DNA of 64,000 nucleotides from Dactylorhiza incarnata (taxonomy: Eukaryota; Streptophyta; Magnoliopsida; Asparagales; Orchidaceae). The stretch is from assembly GCA_033032865.1 (NCBI GenBank), contig JAWHQI010000005.1, positions 9,944,001 through 10,008,000 of the forward strand, read 5' to 3'. The notes beneath the pieces are model-generated. The model was not told the origin of the DNA. It saw nothing but the letters and a program-made list of their open reading frames with translations, and ran no database searches. Position numbers and translations under genes: made by a program. How positions within the stretch are numbered: the first letter of the stretch is position 1; the number at the start of each line of letters is the position of its first letter. Of this stretch, positions 47,101-58,768 are shown piece after piece.

Positions 47101-47236
47101 TCATCATTTCATAAGGGATCACGTTAAAAAGGAAAATGTTAGGATAAGTTTCATTGACACGGACTCTCAACTTGCTGATATATTCACTAAACCTCTTCCC
47201 GATGCAAGGTTTCAAATGTTAAGGTTGGAATTATGA
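44194..47236 (+). pseudogene. pol: E4 pol: protease, integrase, RT, RNase H (frameshifted)
   Basis: Protease: MWYLDSGCSKHMMG at about 44224-44265. Pre-integrase: LWHRRLGHAS, then CSPCQKGK, at about 44610-44740. Integrase core near 44800-45400 with HMDLFGP, SDHGGEF and the PQQNGVVERNN stretch, giving its D, D and E residues. RT near 45790-46430 with QMDVNSAFINGF and the catalytic YVDD at about 46311-46322. RNase H near 46700-47236 with STTEAEYIALGS. At least four frame changes and several stops (for example near 45727, 45930 and 46430) break it. It ends at a stop near 47236. It identifies the clade but cannot be expressed as one protein. Confidence 0.9.
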
Positions 47237-49092
47237 GTCTTAGACATTTTAGGATAAGTTATTTGAACAACGCTAAAGTTTTATGCAATTTGAGCAATCA
47301 AGACATCTCCATAAATTACAAAATTTCTGCATAAGACTACTCTAAGAACTCTTAATCAAGATCAAAAAAATGAAAAATTTAAAATTCTCAAAAAATCAAG
47401 TACTATTTGCCGCGCTAGCACTAGCGCCGGCGCTAGCGTGGGTGTTTGGTTTTTCTATTTTTCAAAATTTCTAAAAATCAATAAAAATATGTTAGTTTAT
47501 ATGTACTACTTAGTTTTTGTATTTCTGACATTTATTATTTTTGTTTTATTTATATTATGAAAAATCAACTACAAAACTTCAAAATTCAAAAATACAAAAA
47601 TATGTTTTTGTGTTTTTTTATTTTTTTATTTTTTCTTTCATTAAAAATTTTCAAAACAACAAAAAAACTGTATGATCTTTATTGTTAATATCAAGCATGT
47701 ATGAATACTATTATTTAGAATTATCTGCAATGTTAAAACTTGTTTCTTCATATTACTATGAACATTGTTTTGTTTATCATGCTTTGATATATCTATTTAA
47801 AGTGCATCAATTGTACTTAAAAATATGTGTAGAACCAAGCTTAGCATGCCTTTAAGTATGAGTAAATGTATTGTGATTGATAATGATACTTTTACACTCA
47901 CTTATGTTTGGTAATGTACATGTATGTTTAAATCTAAAATGCTTGCTTGTGTATTGTAATTGTACAATGAATTAAAATTTGCATACGTTTATTATCTACA
48001 CTACATTTGAATTGCACTTAAAAATTAAGAAAATTGGCTTTAAAAAAAATTGCTGGGCTTGCAAAAGAAGTGTATTCGGAGAATGTTGTCTCACAAAAGT
48101 GAACAAAAATTAGACAAATATAACTCCACCAAGCACTACTTGAACCTCCTGATAAGTCTTCATAAGCATTGTGAGGTTTAGCACCTTGGAAAGAATAATA
48201 AAGTGTCTTGTTCAAACCTTGGTTATTACACCACTTTGTTAAAAATTATGTGTATTAAAGTGTGTGAAAGTAATATACTTGTGTTTTATTGTGCACTTTA
48301 CTCTACATATATATTGTATTTTGTGATTTAAATCATTTGTTAACATTGCTCAAAATACACTTATGTGCACTTCATTATCATTCATAACACTTCTTCTCAT
48401 GAGTATTGGATTCTAATGCTTTATCTATACTACTCTTTATATAAGAAATGCACTAGATAACCTAGCATGATCTCTACAATATTTGGTATCCCATAAACTT
48501 GAAATTAAGTAACATTGTAGTATAATCTCTTTTTGATATGTTCATTTCATGCTTGGTATCTTTATGAAAAACTTTGAGATTTCAAAAAGGTTAAAATATC
48601 TTTCAATTTTGAAATTAAACTCATTTTTACTTATGCTTTTCATGCTTACAAAAAGATGTTTCTTATAATCTTCCTCTTGCTTACAACTCTTATTTTTTTA
48701 TTTGAAATCTCTTATGTATAGTATACTTAAACTCTTTATCATTATCTATATTACAAAAGCTCAATCATGCTTTATCATTTATGGGGAGTGCCTCCTTACT
48801 ACCCTCACCCCACCTTCTTTTGATAATATCAAAATGGGGAGATTATTTGAAGAAATCTAGAGGAGCAATCTAGACGATTAAGGGGAGAATAATTATATCA
48901 TGTAATCTATCATTTAGGGGGAGTAAAAACATAAATTGAATTTATGTAGGGGGAGCACTAAGATAGGAGGAGTATGCACAGTCTCATGATTATCATATAC
49001 TATAGTTGCACTATTATCATGCTTATCATATACTATAAACACTATTGTTGATTTCTTGCTAAGAGGATTTGTTATTATCAAAAGGGGGAGAT
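47237..49092 (+). other. E4 non-coding 3' region with multiple polypurine tracts
   Basis: AT-rich, with no supported coding frame. A GC-rich motif (gctagcactagcgccggcgc) lies alone at about 47412-47440. Purine tracts such as taggggagaa, tagggggagt and tagggggagc recur between about 48875 and 48980, before the tract that abuts the LTR at 49080-49092. Parts match the interior of E3 in inverted orientation. Confidence 0.8.
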
Positions 49093-50154
49093 TGTTGGAC
49101 ATGTGTGTCACATCCCTTTGTTTGAGAATAACAAATCCCAAATTATATTTGATCTTGCTTGTCGTGTGTTTATAGTGTGCAGGAACTATATGTGCAATAC
49201 TCTACAGGTAGAAAGCAGCTTGGAACCAACAAACTGAACTAAAGCACTACTGCCAGTGCAAGGGGTTACCACAGGCGCTAGCGCTACCGCCTGGCGCTAG
49301 CTCAAGTTCGTGCACAACGCCACGCCGTCGACGGCTTCATAACCGCCTTCACACGAACGCGACCGCAGGCGCTAGGAGCTACCGCATGTGCTATCTCTAA
49401 GTTATATATTTTGATGCCTTCTCTCTCATTTTGGTTAGAGCTTCCAGAGAGATTACTTGTGCCAAAATTCCAGAGCTGTTACTTTGCCGAAAGTTTATCT
49501 CCCACTCAAAGACAAAAAAGATTTCTGGAGAAGGAAGGCCCCACGCTGCATCCGAAGAATGATCGCTTCAACCTCGCTTGTGCTACAGCGATCCTTCATC
49601 CTCAACTTCAGAAATCTCATAGAGGGAGTTCTTGTTATTTACTTTATTTCATTATTGTAATTTTTTTAGTAAAATCGCCTTGTGTTGGCGACTAGGTCCT
49701 TGCGCGGCTTAGGAGGTAATTCGCCGCGTGAGTTGGCGACTAGGTCTAGAAGATTAGATCTAGGGGGCTCGAGGACATATCCGGGGAAGGATTGGCTAGT
49801 ACGTCTTGAGGCCATATCCGGGGAAGGATGTGCTAAAGCCAACCTGTTTGTGGGGAAACAAGTCGGTGTAGAAAAGGAAAAATTATTAACATTTGTACGC
49901 CTCTGATTTCTAGCGATATTGAAATCAAATTTATGTAAACACTTTTTCATATAATACAATCATGTCTCTATTTGTGTTTACTTGATTTCTCTCATTTGGC
50001 GTAAATTTTATTATTGGAAATTGCTTTTTGCTAAATTGTTATTTAGCTCTCTTGTTAACTTTAAAACAATATAGTAAATTACTTAATATTACAAAAAGAT
50101 TTTTATTCCCTTATTCACCCCCCCTCTAAGGGCGCTTATTGATCCAACATGGAC

Positions 50155-52917
50155 AAGAAGGCTAAGAATATTATTGCCAGTGCAGTGGATGACTCAATGC
50201 AATAAAACTTATTTCATTGCAAGTCAACCAAAGAGATGTGGGATTCTCTCATTGTTCTGATGGAAGGTACTGAAGAAGTAAGGGATGATCGAAGATCCCT
50301 ACTAAATTAGGAATACGAAGCTTTCAAGCAAGATCCAACAGACAACATTTTTGACACCTATAAAAAGTTCTTCAAGATCGTCAATGTTCTAAGGAATTAT
50401 GATCGTGAATTCACTGTCAGCGATCTAAATGACAAGTTCTTGACATTCCTGATGAAAGAATGGGATTCCAAGGCAATTGCCATCAGGGAATTCGGTAATT
50501 TAACTACAATGGAGCCACAAATTCTATTCGGGAAGCTTCTTTCCCATGAGCATAAATTAAGCATCAGAAAAGCAGAGGAAGAGGGAAGCAAGCCTTCAGG
50601 TATAGAGAAGTCTGTAGCTCTAAAGGCCGAAGGGTCTAGAAAAGGTAAAGCTGTGCTAACGATCAGGTCGCAAACCTCTGATGATGATTCAATGGCTAGT
50701 CCCTCTAGCTTTGAGATGTCTGATGGAGAGTTCTCGTTGCTCTCCAAGAAATTCAATAGATTGCTTAACAATAGAAAACAAAGGGGAAATCAGTCCTGAA
50801 GACTCCTCTTTAGATCACCAAAGATCACGACGTGATGGTGATCATCACAAGAAAAGCTACAACAACAACGAAAGGTACAAATCAAAACTGAATAAATCTA
50901 TTTCTTCTGACATCATTTGCTACTATTGTAATAAGTCATGGCACATGATTGTGGAATGTCCGTACAAAATAAGGAAGGAACTAGGAAGGAAGAAAAGAGA
51001 TCCTTCAAAAGCAAGAAGAAAGAAGAAAAGAGCTTCGTCACGAAGAAGTCGAATACATTCAGCGACAGCGACTCAGACGAGTCAAGTTATGATGAAGAAG
51101 CCTACTTTGGGCTTATGGCTCAAATAGATGAGGACAACTACGACACCCCTTATGAGGGGAAAGTAAATTCTCACACTCCTCTATCTGAGACTAAGATTGG
51201 ATCCAATGCGGATGAAGGCTACTCTTCTAAGGAATATTCAGCTCTTCTAGTTCAGTATAAAGCACTGTTGAAGGGATTTGACAAATGCCGTAAGGTAGTC
51301 AAATCTCAAGCCAAGGAGATTGAGTCTCTCAAAGCAGTGGAATCAGATCTGAGGGAGGAAATTTAGAAATTGACTCCTCTTAGAGATGAAATTTCAACCT
51401 TGAAAGACAAACTAAAAAGCTCTACTGAACTAGTGAACATGAAGGAGAAGTTCATTAATGAACTGGAAGAAAAGTTAGTGGTGGAAAGGAAGCTTGTAGA
51501 AAGCTTCTCCAATCCAATGATAATCCTTCCGCTCATTGATGAATTTTCAGCTCCTGAGAAGGATAGTGGCCTTCGTCATGAAACCGGGAAGAGTAAGGAT
51601 GCTAAGAGAAGAACCATTAATGGTAAGGGAAAGGCCGATCAAAGTCAACCTTCCTTCAAGAAGGTTGTTTTTTGACAAACAAATATGACTTTGAAACATC
51701 CTATGGTCATTTTTCCAGATCGACTCACGTTGACTCTAACAAAAGTAACCAAGGATGTAGCCATCCCCGAAACTTTTGAATGACTGCTCTCAAGGCACCT
51801 TATGAAGAGATTATCCTAAATTATTATGGTTCATTCATGCATGGATCAGATGCTAAGAGAGCACCAAAGATCAAACCTGTTGCTAGCTACAAAGCCGCTT
51901 GAGAAGATGGATCCATGTGTCTGCTGTAATCATGATGCTTCTACTTCCAAGTCCGTAGCTCCTGCTCGACCTCCCATTGAAAAGGTAAAGCATGAGAATA
52001 AGAGAAGGTACAATAGATTTGATTGTTGGTGTTGTGCCAGGGTTGGTCACTTTATCATAGATTACTGGTTTAATCCTTTGAATTACAAGACTCCGCGAGT
52101 TAACACTGCAAGAATGACCCCTCTCACTGTTAACACTTCAAGTGGCGATCATCTAACAAGGAGCCAAGGTCCCAAATCTATTGGGGTTCCTAAGGGCATA
52201 ATTGATTCTTGAATGGAGGTCTATCCAAAGGCCAACAAAACGCCTATCTGGTATTTGGACAATGGATGTTCGCGACACATGACCGGAACAAGGAGCCTAC
52301 TACAAGTTATACCGAAGTTAAAGATGGTCCAAAAGTTATTTTTGGAGGATCTGATCAGGGAATTACAAAAGGCTATGGTATGATTACTAACGGTATAGTC
52401 TCTTTCACAAACGTGGCTTATATTAAAGGATTACAACATAATCTCATTAGCATAAGTCAACTATGTGACAAAGGCTATATGGTAGAGTTCTACAAGGATA
52501 AGTGTCTGATAAAGTCATCTGATAACTCAGAAACTATTTTAACAGGAACTCAGAGTAGAAATATTTTCTTCTTGAATTTTCTTTGTTTAGATACTTCTAC
52601 ACCAATTTGCTTTTTGGCAAAAGATAGTGCATCTCTATGTGACCAATGACACAAGAGACTAACACATATAAATTTCAAGACTATAAATATGCTATTTTCT
52701 CACAACTTAGTGCGTGATGCACCTGATGTTAAGTGCTTTAAAGAGAGACCATGTCATGCATGCCAAATGGGTAAGTAGACTAGGGCTACCTTTAAGAGCA
52801 TTATTGGCAAAGACTCTACCAAATGCTTATATCTGCTCCATATGGACTTATTTGGTCCATGCCAATTCGAATAAACCAAGTTATAATTCTATGCATAGAG
52901 AAGTATTTGATGCATAA
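50155..52917 (+). pseudogene. E2 gag (3' part), protease and integrase start, decayed
   Basis: Continues E2 gag after E4. A long frame (50440-50799) covers the rest of the gag core. A zinc knuckle with CX2CX4HX4C spacing lies at 50918-50959 (glycine replaced), followed by a lysine-rich and coiled-coil segment to about 51675. A second cysteine-rich segment lies near 52020-52065. Protease WYLDNGCSRHMTG is near 52249-52287, with aspartate retained. Integrase starts near 52640-52870 with HACQMGK and HMDLFGP in changed frames. Similarity then stops. Numerous stops and frameshifts are present. Confidence 0.75.
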
Positions 52918-53507
52918 TGACAAAGACTAATTTTGCATGTACAGAAGTATTCAACATATATCTAGAAGTTGATTTCATGCATCAAGAAATAATCAACATG
53001 CGTTGAAAGATACACTCCTTCTTTATATTGAAATCTACCTTCAAAGAAAAGTCTGCTCAATGCTCTAAAACTCAGCATACGTTGAAATATACCTTCATTA
53101 CATTTCTACGTACATCATACAATATTCAATGCAAATATAACAGAAAATCACAATATTTTCAGATGATTGTGATCAATCACAGAGCAAATCTGGGCCATGA
53201 TTGAGATAAAATTCAAGCCGTTACAAATTAATTTATATAAGGTGTTTACGCTGATTGTTACCTGGAAATAAGACGTATATTTTATAGTAGTCATATATAT
53301 AGATATCAGAAGATTTTGAATAGATAAAAGTCGAGCACGTACTCATTCTGAATCGGCTCTTCTCTTCCACAAGAATCAAAATTGTCCTTCATTCCTGAAG
53401 AAAGTTCTCTCCAAGAACCCTAGCCTGCACGATCATCTTCTGTCTCTGATCTATGGATCTTCACAAGGGTTCAACATCTTCTTCAGCAGAGTTCCTCACA
53501 CGATAGT
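52918..53507. other. Unassigned stretch between E2 and E7
   Basis: No coding frame and no clear element ends. It is AT-rich up to about 53340, then has leader-like sequence (cttctcttccacaag and similar) that could be the U5 or leader of a further degraded LTR. I cannot assign it. Confidence 0.3.
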
Positions 53508-55585
53508 GTTGGGAAAAACCCACCTCTTGATTTGATATACAGTTTGAAGAGTGGTTAATTTGGCTATTACCCATCTTATATAGAAGGGTAATTTGAGTTA
53601 AGTCTATGTATTTCTCAAAGTAGCGTCGAGTTCTTCAAAAGTAGTGATGAAATCATCAAGCAAAAATAAACTCCTTAGAGTAGCGTAGAAATATCCAATC
53701 AACGATGAATCTTCCAAAGCAGCATCGAAATCTCCAAGCCGCGCTGAATTCATCAGAGTAGCATTGAAATTGCAAAAGTGTCATTGACTCCTCCAACAAC
53801 TCTGAAGTCTGCTTGACTTCTATTTAGATTATACGTCGTGAGGTCTTTGTACAATAAAACTGACATCAATATTTTTAGAAGGCCTCCAACGTTCATTTCT
53901 CGAAACTTGTCAAGACAGAAATTGTGGATAGAATACAACCGTTAAACTTCTAATTTAAGCAAGATATCCATGCCTTTGGAATTAAGCATCCAGAGCATTT
54001 AATGCCACAGTTTTGGAATGGATTCAAAAATTAAAGACATATATAAGTGAAATCAACAAACAAAAACAAAGCGAGAGAAATAGAGGAAAATGATATCGGT
54101 CGATCATTATGAATAGGAAGATCAACTCTCTCTGTGTCTTTTGCACAACAACTAAAGGAGGATTCCTCTCGAAACTCTAACTATTGATTAAGAAGAATCT
54201 TCTCTTCTTTCTGAAGATTCAAATGAAGAAGCCCTTGTTTCAAGGGGCATTGCTGAATATCACGATTCAATCTTCCCCTCCAGAATCTTGATAAATAAGA
54301 AGAAGTTGCTGCTTACTCTTGTCTAAATCCACACCGTGCTGTAATGAATTAGTTCTTTCAGAAATATTGTTGTTGAAGGACACATTATGGAAATGAAAAT
54401 ACAACCTACTGAAAGAGTTATTGAATATCTCATTAAAAGATTCTAATCTGTTAGAGTGTCCTTATCAAAAACCTTTTTGTTGTTTGGAGAGACCTTATCA
54501 ACATCTCCTGGTTAGAGTGACCTTATCAAAAACTCATTTAGTTATGGAGAGTCCTTACCAACAACTCCTGGTTAGAGTGACCTTATCAAAAGCTCAGTTG
54601 GTTTTGGAGAGACCTTATCAACGAATACCAGTTCTAAGGGATCCTTATCAAAATCCCCACACTGAGATAGTAGAATCCTGCTTGCGAGCAGAAGAGTAGA
54701 TGTACCCAGTTTTATTGAGGAACTACTATAAAAATTCTTGTGTCGTCAATGATTGATTGCCCCTTCTCAGTGCATTCATTTTCCACACTTTTATTAACTA
54801 TTAATTTACCGTGGTTGTGATATAATTCGGGTATTATGTGAAACTGTAAAAATAGTATATTAAATCTTCTTAAAATTGAATTACTCTATTCACCTCACTC
54901 TAGAGTACTTCTCAAGATATTTCCTTCTCTTTCAATTGGTATCAGAGGGAGGTTAATCAGAAAAGGTTAACACCTTGATTAACAAGATCCTTAAAGGACT
55001 AATCACATGAGAAAAGGTTTATATCACAAACATGAGCATATCACAAGCCAGAGAATATGCAACACAATCTAAATAATCTTCCTTTATGGAAATCTAGAAT
55101 TAGATTATATATGAACTCTATGGATGAAGATATCTTTGAATATATTTTAACAAGTTTTGTAACTCCCACATGGATAAATGATCATGGATAAACTGTACTC
55201 GTTGACCAAGCTGAATGGTCAAAAGGTGACAAGAAGACAAAAGCGTACAATACCGATGCAATAAACATTATGAAATAAGCAATGTCTGATAAAATCCTCA
55301 AAAAGGTGGCTAATTGCACATCTGCAAAAGAAACATGAGACTTCCTCACCAGATTTGTAAATTGATCTACTAATGAATGGAGAAATGTAAGATCGTCTCT
55401 AATTTCTCCAAAGAATAGTGAGGACACAAGGTACAAGGTTAAGAAGGACAAGGACTTCACTACTGAAATCTGCAGCCCAAGTGAAGAAAGCTCCCGCAAC
55501 TCTGGTGATGAGGGAGAGGCTGAGGATGCTGAATTTACAACCCCGTGTTTGCCGAGTGGACCTAACAAGAACATCAGGTAGAAGG
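53508..55585 (+). mobile_element. E7: copia LTR plus gag relic
   Basis: LTR from a likely start tgttgggaaaa (53508) to cttttca (54934), about 1.43 kb, followed by a tRNA-iMet primer site (tggtatcagagg from 54937). A degenerate array of about 50-bp units (agtagc..gaaatctccaa) lies at about 53620-53800, upstream of a TATA box (atatataag) at about 54040-54048. A 60-bp tandem repeat lies in the R-U5 part. The interior, about 55020-55585, has a gag N-terminus (LPLWKSRIRLYMN-like) with several stops. It ends where E8 sequence begins. The left LTR boundary is provisional. Confidence 0.65.
54452..54660. repeat. 60-bp tandem repeat in the E7 LTR (about 3.4 units)
   Basis: Three adjacent 60-bp units begin tagagtg(a/t)ccttatcaaaa, and a partial fourth follows. 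Each unit contains two related halves with ccttatcaa. Because 60 is divisible by 3, it produces a repetitive 93-codon frame (54421-54699), which I regard as a by-product. Confidence 0.85.
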
Positions 55586-56362
55586 GGCATAACTTGCCTA
55601 CCGCCAGCGGTACCATTACTACGAGGCGTTAAGCCCAGGCGAGTTAACTCGCATATAGTCGATCGGCTAGACTTCTAGATGATCGACTAAACTTCTAGAA
55701 AATCAGTTAGACATGTAGCCGATATACGAGTGCACCCCTGATAGCTAATACCATCCCCGGTTCGGGGAAAGCGGTGAGCACCCAGTCACATTGGGTACTC
55801 GCCACCCCCACACGAGCATGCCTCAAGTGAGGTAGACTCGCCCCTAGAGGGGTAGCTCTTTTTTCCAGGAAGTCCCATTTTACCTGCACTTAGCCATTCC
55901 AAATAGCGGGATTTCGCTGTTGGTAGACCAATTTGGGATGCATCTAGTTGTTCCAAAAGGCGAGATTTGCTATCCGCAGACCATTTTCAGAAAAGTATAA
56001 ATAGATCCCCCAATGGCACCTTTAGGGAGGACTTCCGCTTCCTCTCTCCTTATGTTGTTTCTAGTTGGCCAGAGTTCCAACATTCTATTTGTCGTGGTTT
56101 TCGGGATATCAGTCTATTGCTCTCTAGTGCTCCCCAGGGTGTTCGACTCATCATTAGCTTGGGAGAGGAAGCTCTCTTTGATCATCTAAGTTTGTGGCAG
56201 AACTTCATCGCTGCAGCTCGCGGGGTCTGTTTCTAGTTGCCCACCCTTGTGAATGAGGTTCTTTGCTCCGAGTGTCGGTCCTAGTGTTCTAACTCCAGAG
56301 AAGTAAGTGCAAGCTACCCCATAGGTCCGACTCCACTTGAACTATGGTTACCGGGTTCAACA
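55580..56362 (+). mobile_element. E8 left LTR, Tat-like (left end uncertain)
   Basis: The LTR ends gggttcaaca at 56362, matching the E5 end type. TATA box (gtataaatag) at about 55997-56006. A threefold repeat of about 21 bp (gatcgactaaacttctaga-like) lies at 55660-55720. Motifs such as aaatagcgggatttcgctg (about 55912) recall E9 and E5. The start could not be fixed; it lies between about 55580 and 55720. Confidence 0.5.
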
Positions 56363-56365
56363 TTC

Positions 56366-56381
56366 TGGTGCAGTGAGCGTG
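56366..56381 (+). promoter_or_regulatory. E8 primer binding site (tRNA-Phe)
   Basis: tggtgcagtgagcgtg begins 3 nt after the LTR end. It complements the 3' end of plant tRNA-Phe with one mismatch and is the same site as in E5, linking E8 and E5 to one lineage. Confidence 0.8.
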
Positions 56382-56417
56382 CACCGTAGCTTGTTCAGAA
56401 AATTCTGACAAAGTCCC

Positions 56418-58768
56418 ATGGCTGAAAGCAAAGGGCAAGGGGCAAACCCAGGTGGCTCGCCCCTCTCTAGCGAGTACGTTAAAAAGTTTGATTTCAATGA
56501 AGTTAAGAAGTTGATGCTAGAGACCCTGCGCCTCGCCCTCACGCCGTTGGACGAGTACTCAACCCTTGCGGTCCCGGTAATTTCCTCACAAGCCTTGGGC
56601 AAGGAGGAACCAGGCATATGAGTAGGGTTGGAAGTAACAGTGAAGGAGGATGAGAGAGCCCTCCGTGGATGAGTGATGTTCCCCATCCCACCAGGTACTC
56701 GCTACCCTGGTGAGGAGACTATACGAGTCCCTCTGACTCGCCAGGGAGGATCAGGGAGCCCTTCTTGTGGAATTGGTCCTTATGGCCCCAGTTCCAGAGG
56801 GGTTCAGGGAGCCTGTCATGTCCTACTATACAGGCAAAGATGATCCTATCCAACATCTCTAGTGGTTCGAGGACACAGTCTCAATCCGAAAACTAACAGA
56901 CGCCTCAAGTGTAGGTTGTTTGCCATTTCATTCAAAGGGAAGGAGAGGGATTGGTTCCACCAGCTTCCTTTAAGGACCATCTACACCTTTGAAGACCTGT
57001 GACGAAGTTTCCTACCGTGTTTCTCCACATTCAAGAAAAGGAAGAACAGGCGGAGGCCCTTTCCTGATCAAGCAAGGAGTTGAGGAGTCACATGGGAGCA
57101 ATGTGGATCGCTTCCAAGAAGAGATACTCCTAGTCCATGAAGTTCCTAGGCACACCTTGCAGCTGGCCTTCACTCTCGGGCTGTAGTAGGGGTTATTCAG
57201 GATGGAGCTTGCCTGGGATCCTCCTTAGTCCATCAACGAGCTGCTCGACTAAGCAGGGAGGGAGATCGAGTGTGAGGCCACCAACTGCATATTTATGGTG
57301 AAGTTGGCAAAGTTGGGAGAGAGATACGAAGGTACTAGGAGGATTCCAGCAGCAGGAGGTGAGAAGAAGAGAACAACCGAGGAGGTAGCGGTTCCAATGA
57401 TCCCCCCCAAGGAGAAGGAGCTAGGGTGGAGGTTTCAGCCACAGATCAACCGGCCAATTTGGAGGCAGGAGGGAGTACCCCTCAGGTTAGAGAAGAAGGT
57501 TCGTCTAGGGCGGAGGGCCCTTCCATGGAGGGGAGGGGGAACTTTTAGGCAGGGCAAGGACGGTTTAACCCTCTAGGGTCGAGACCGGGTCCGAGGCCAT
57601 TCCATCCCCTCTCCACCAGACCATGGTGATCGGCCGAAGAGGAAGAGGAGGAAGGAGGAATGAGCTAGGAGGGCCAGGAAGAGGAAGAGTGTCGTTGCTC
57701 TATTGTGACTTACACCAGGAGGAAGGTCACGCAATGACCACCTACCTCGATTTCTTGGAGATGAGGGGAGTAGTGAGATCTTCAAGAGGGCAGCAACCGC
57801 AGTAGCAGGTCCATGGAGTAGGAGAAGAAGGAGTATTTGGGGAAGATCGGTGTGAAGACCGAGTCGATGTGGGCACCTAAGATGGGATCAGAGTGATCCA
57901 TCATGCCATCTACCATCGAAGTGTCACTTTGACCTCTAAAACCCCACCCTAGAGGAAAAGATCACCTTATTAGCGAAGGATATGCCAAAGCACGAAGACC
58001 CATTCTGCGATGCGCTAGTGATCCAGACAACAATCGCGAACTTCTTGGTTTCCAGATTCATGGTGGACAACGGGTGTTCAATTATCATGATCTTCAATAA
58101 GGCCTTCGATGAGATGAAGGTGGAGTCGAAGATGGTTCTTTCCTAAGATGGCCCTCTCTTCAGATTTTTTGGGGAGAGGAAAGAAGTGGAGGGAGGAGCT
58201 GAGCTCCTCGTTACTTTGGGGGGCATGTCAAAGAATTCTCGTTTCGCCATCGTGGTGCCCCAATCAGCTATAATGTTATCTTTTGGTGGCCCCTCACCAG
58301 TGCCTTCTAGTGCGTGCCTTCCTCCTACCACCAGTGCTTGAAGTACAACATTGGAGGAGTCCAAATATGGGTCAGGGGAGAACCCAAGGTAGCTAGACAG
58401 TGCCATGTCACGAATGTCAACACCATCTCTTGAAAGGAGGAAGCAGAGGAGGTCGACAAGGCAATGAAGGATCGGGCCAGGATGGAGGTGGAGAAGGAGG
58501 TAGAGATGAAGGAAATCTTCGCCCAAGGTGGGAGGCAAGAGATGGTGCATGTCAGTTGGAGTCTGAGAAGGCAGGATCAGGAAAAGGTCAAGGAATGCAT
58601 CCAACCGAACGTGTATGTCTTCACCTGGAGCACTGCAGACATGCCGAGATTTGATGAGGATGTGGCATGCCACCTCCTCAACCTTGATTTAAGCGTCTAC
58701 CCTATCCACCGGAAGAAGAGAGCTATGACAACCACTTTGGTCGAGCACATTCGGGAGGAAGTAGGAAA
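56418..58768 (+). pseudogene. E8 gag-protease and start of RT, Tat-like, decayed and truncated
   Basis: Starts at ATG 56418 (MAESKGQG). Around 56900-57010 it has the Tat-type gag core (FAISFKGKERDWFHQLP, then SFLPCFSTFKKRK), continuing in other frames to about 57330 (FMVKLAKLGERYEG). The protease region near 58060-58130 has VDNGCS in place of the usual DTGS/DSGS type. The last part, about 58605-58725, corresponds to the segment just before RT (VYVFTWSTADMPRFDED). Stops and frame changes are frequent. It breaks off at 58768 where the E11 LTR begins, so RT, RNase H and integrase are absent. Confidence 0.75.

Larger units (their letters stand above)
41109..50149 (+). mobile_element. E4: sirevirus-type copia element, complete in structure, decayed
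   Basis: LTRs at 41109-42201 (1093 bp) and 49093-50149 (1057 bp), both starting tgttggac and ending gatccaaca. Perfect target duplication tggac at 41104-41108 and 50150-50154. tRNA-iMet primer site tggtatcagagc at 42204-42215. A polypurine tract (aaagggggagat) ends at 49092, with further purine tracts before it. Order is gag, protease, integrase, RT, RNase H, as in all copia elements, then 1.85 kb of non-coding 3' sequence. The long gag with coiled coil, multiple polypurine tracts and RT/RNase H wording (FEMSLVGELSYFLGF, SRKQNSVALSTTEAEY) point to the SIRE/Maximus clade. Many stops and frameshifts make it non-autonomous now. Confidence 0.95.
30888..52920 (+). mobile_element. E2: decayed copia element, split by E3 and E4
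   Basis: The left LTR begins tgttgggtattg at 30888 and ends at 40790 (tttca), with E3 inserted within it, so the LTR itself is about 1.4 kb. TATA box at 40133-40141. A primer site for tRNA-iMet (tggtatcagag) starts at 40793. A broken gag follows at 40866, is interrupted by E4 at 41109-50149, and continues through a zinc knuckle, protease and the start of integrase. Similarity stops near 52917 and no right LTR was found, so the 3' half is missing. The zinc knuckle and the protease context fit a sirevirus-like copia clade, tentatively. Confidence 0.8.

Noticed and set aside
54421..54699. 93-codon repetitive protein
   Set aside because: It is produced by a 60-bp tandem repeat inside an LTR, with no support as a gene.
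58143..58673. 176-codon minus-strand frame
   Set aside because: It is the complement of decayed E8 protease and pre-RT sequence and has no domain of its own.
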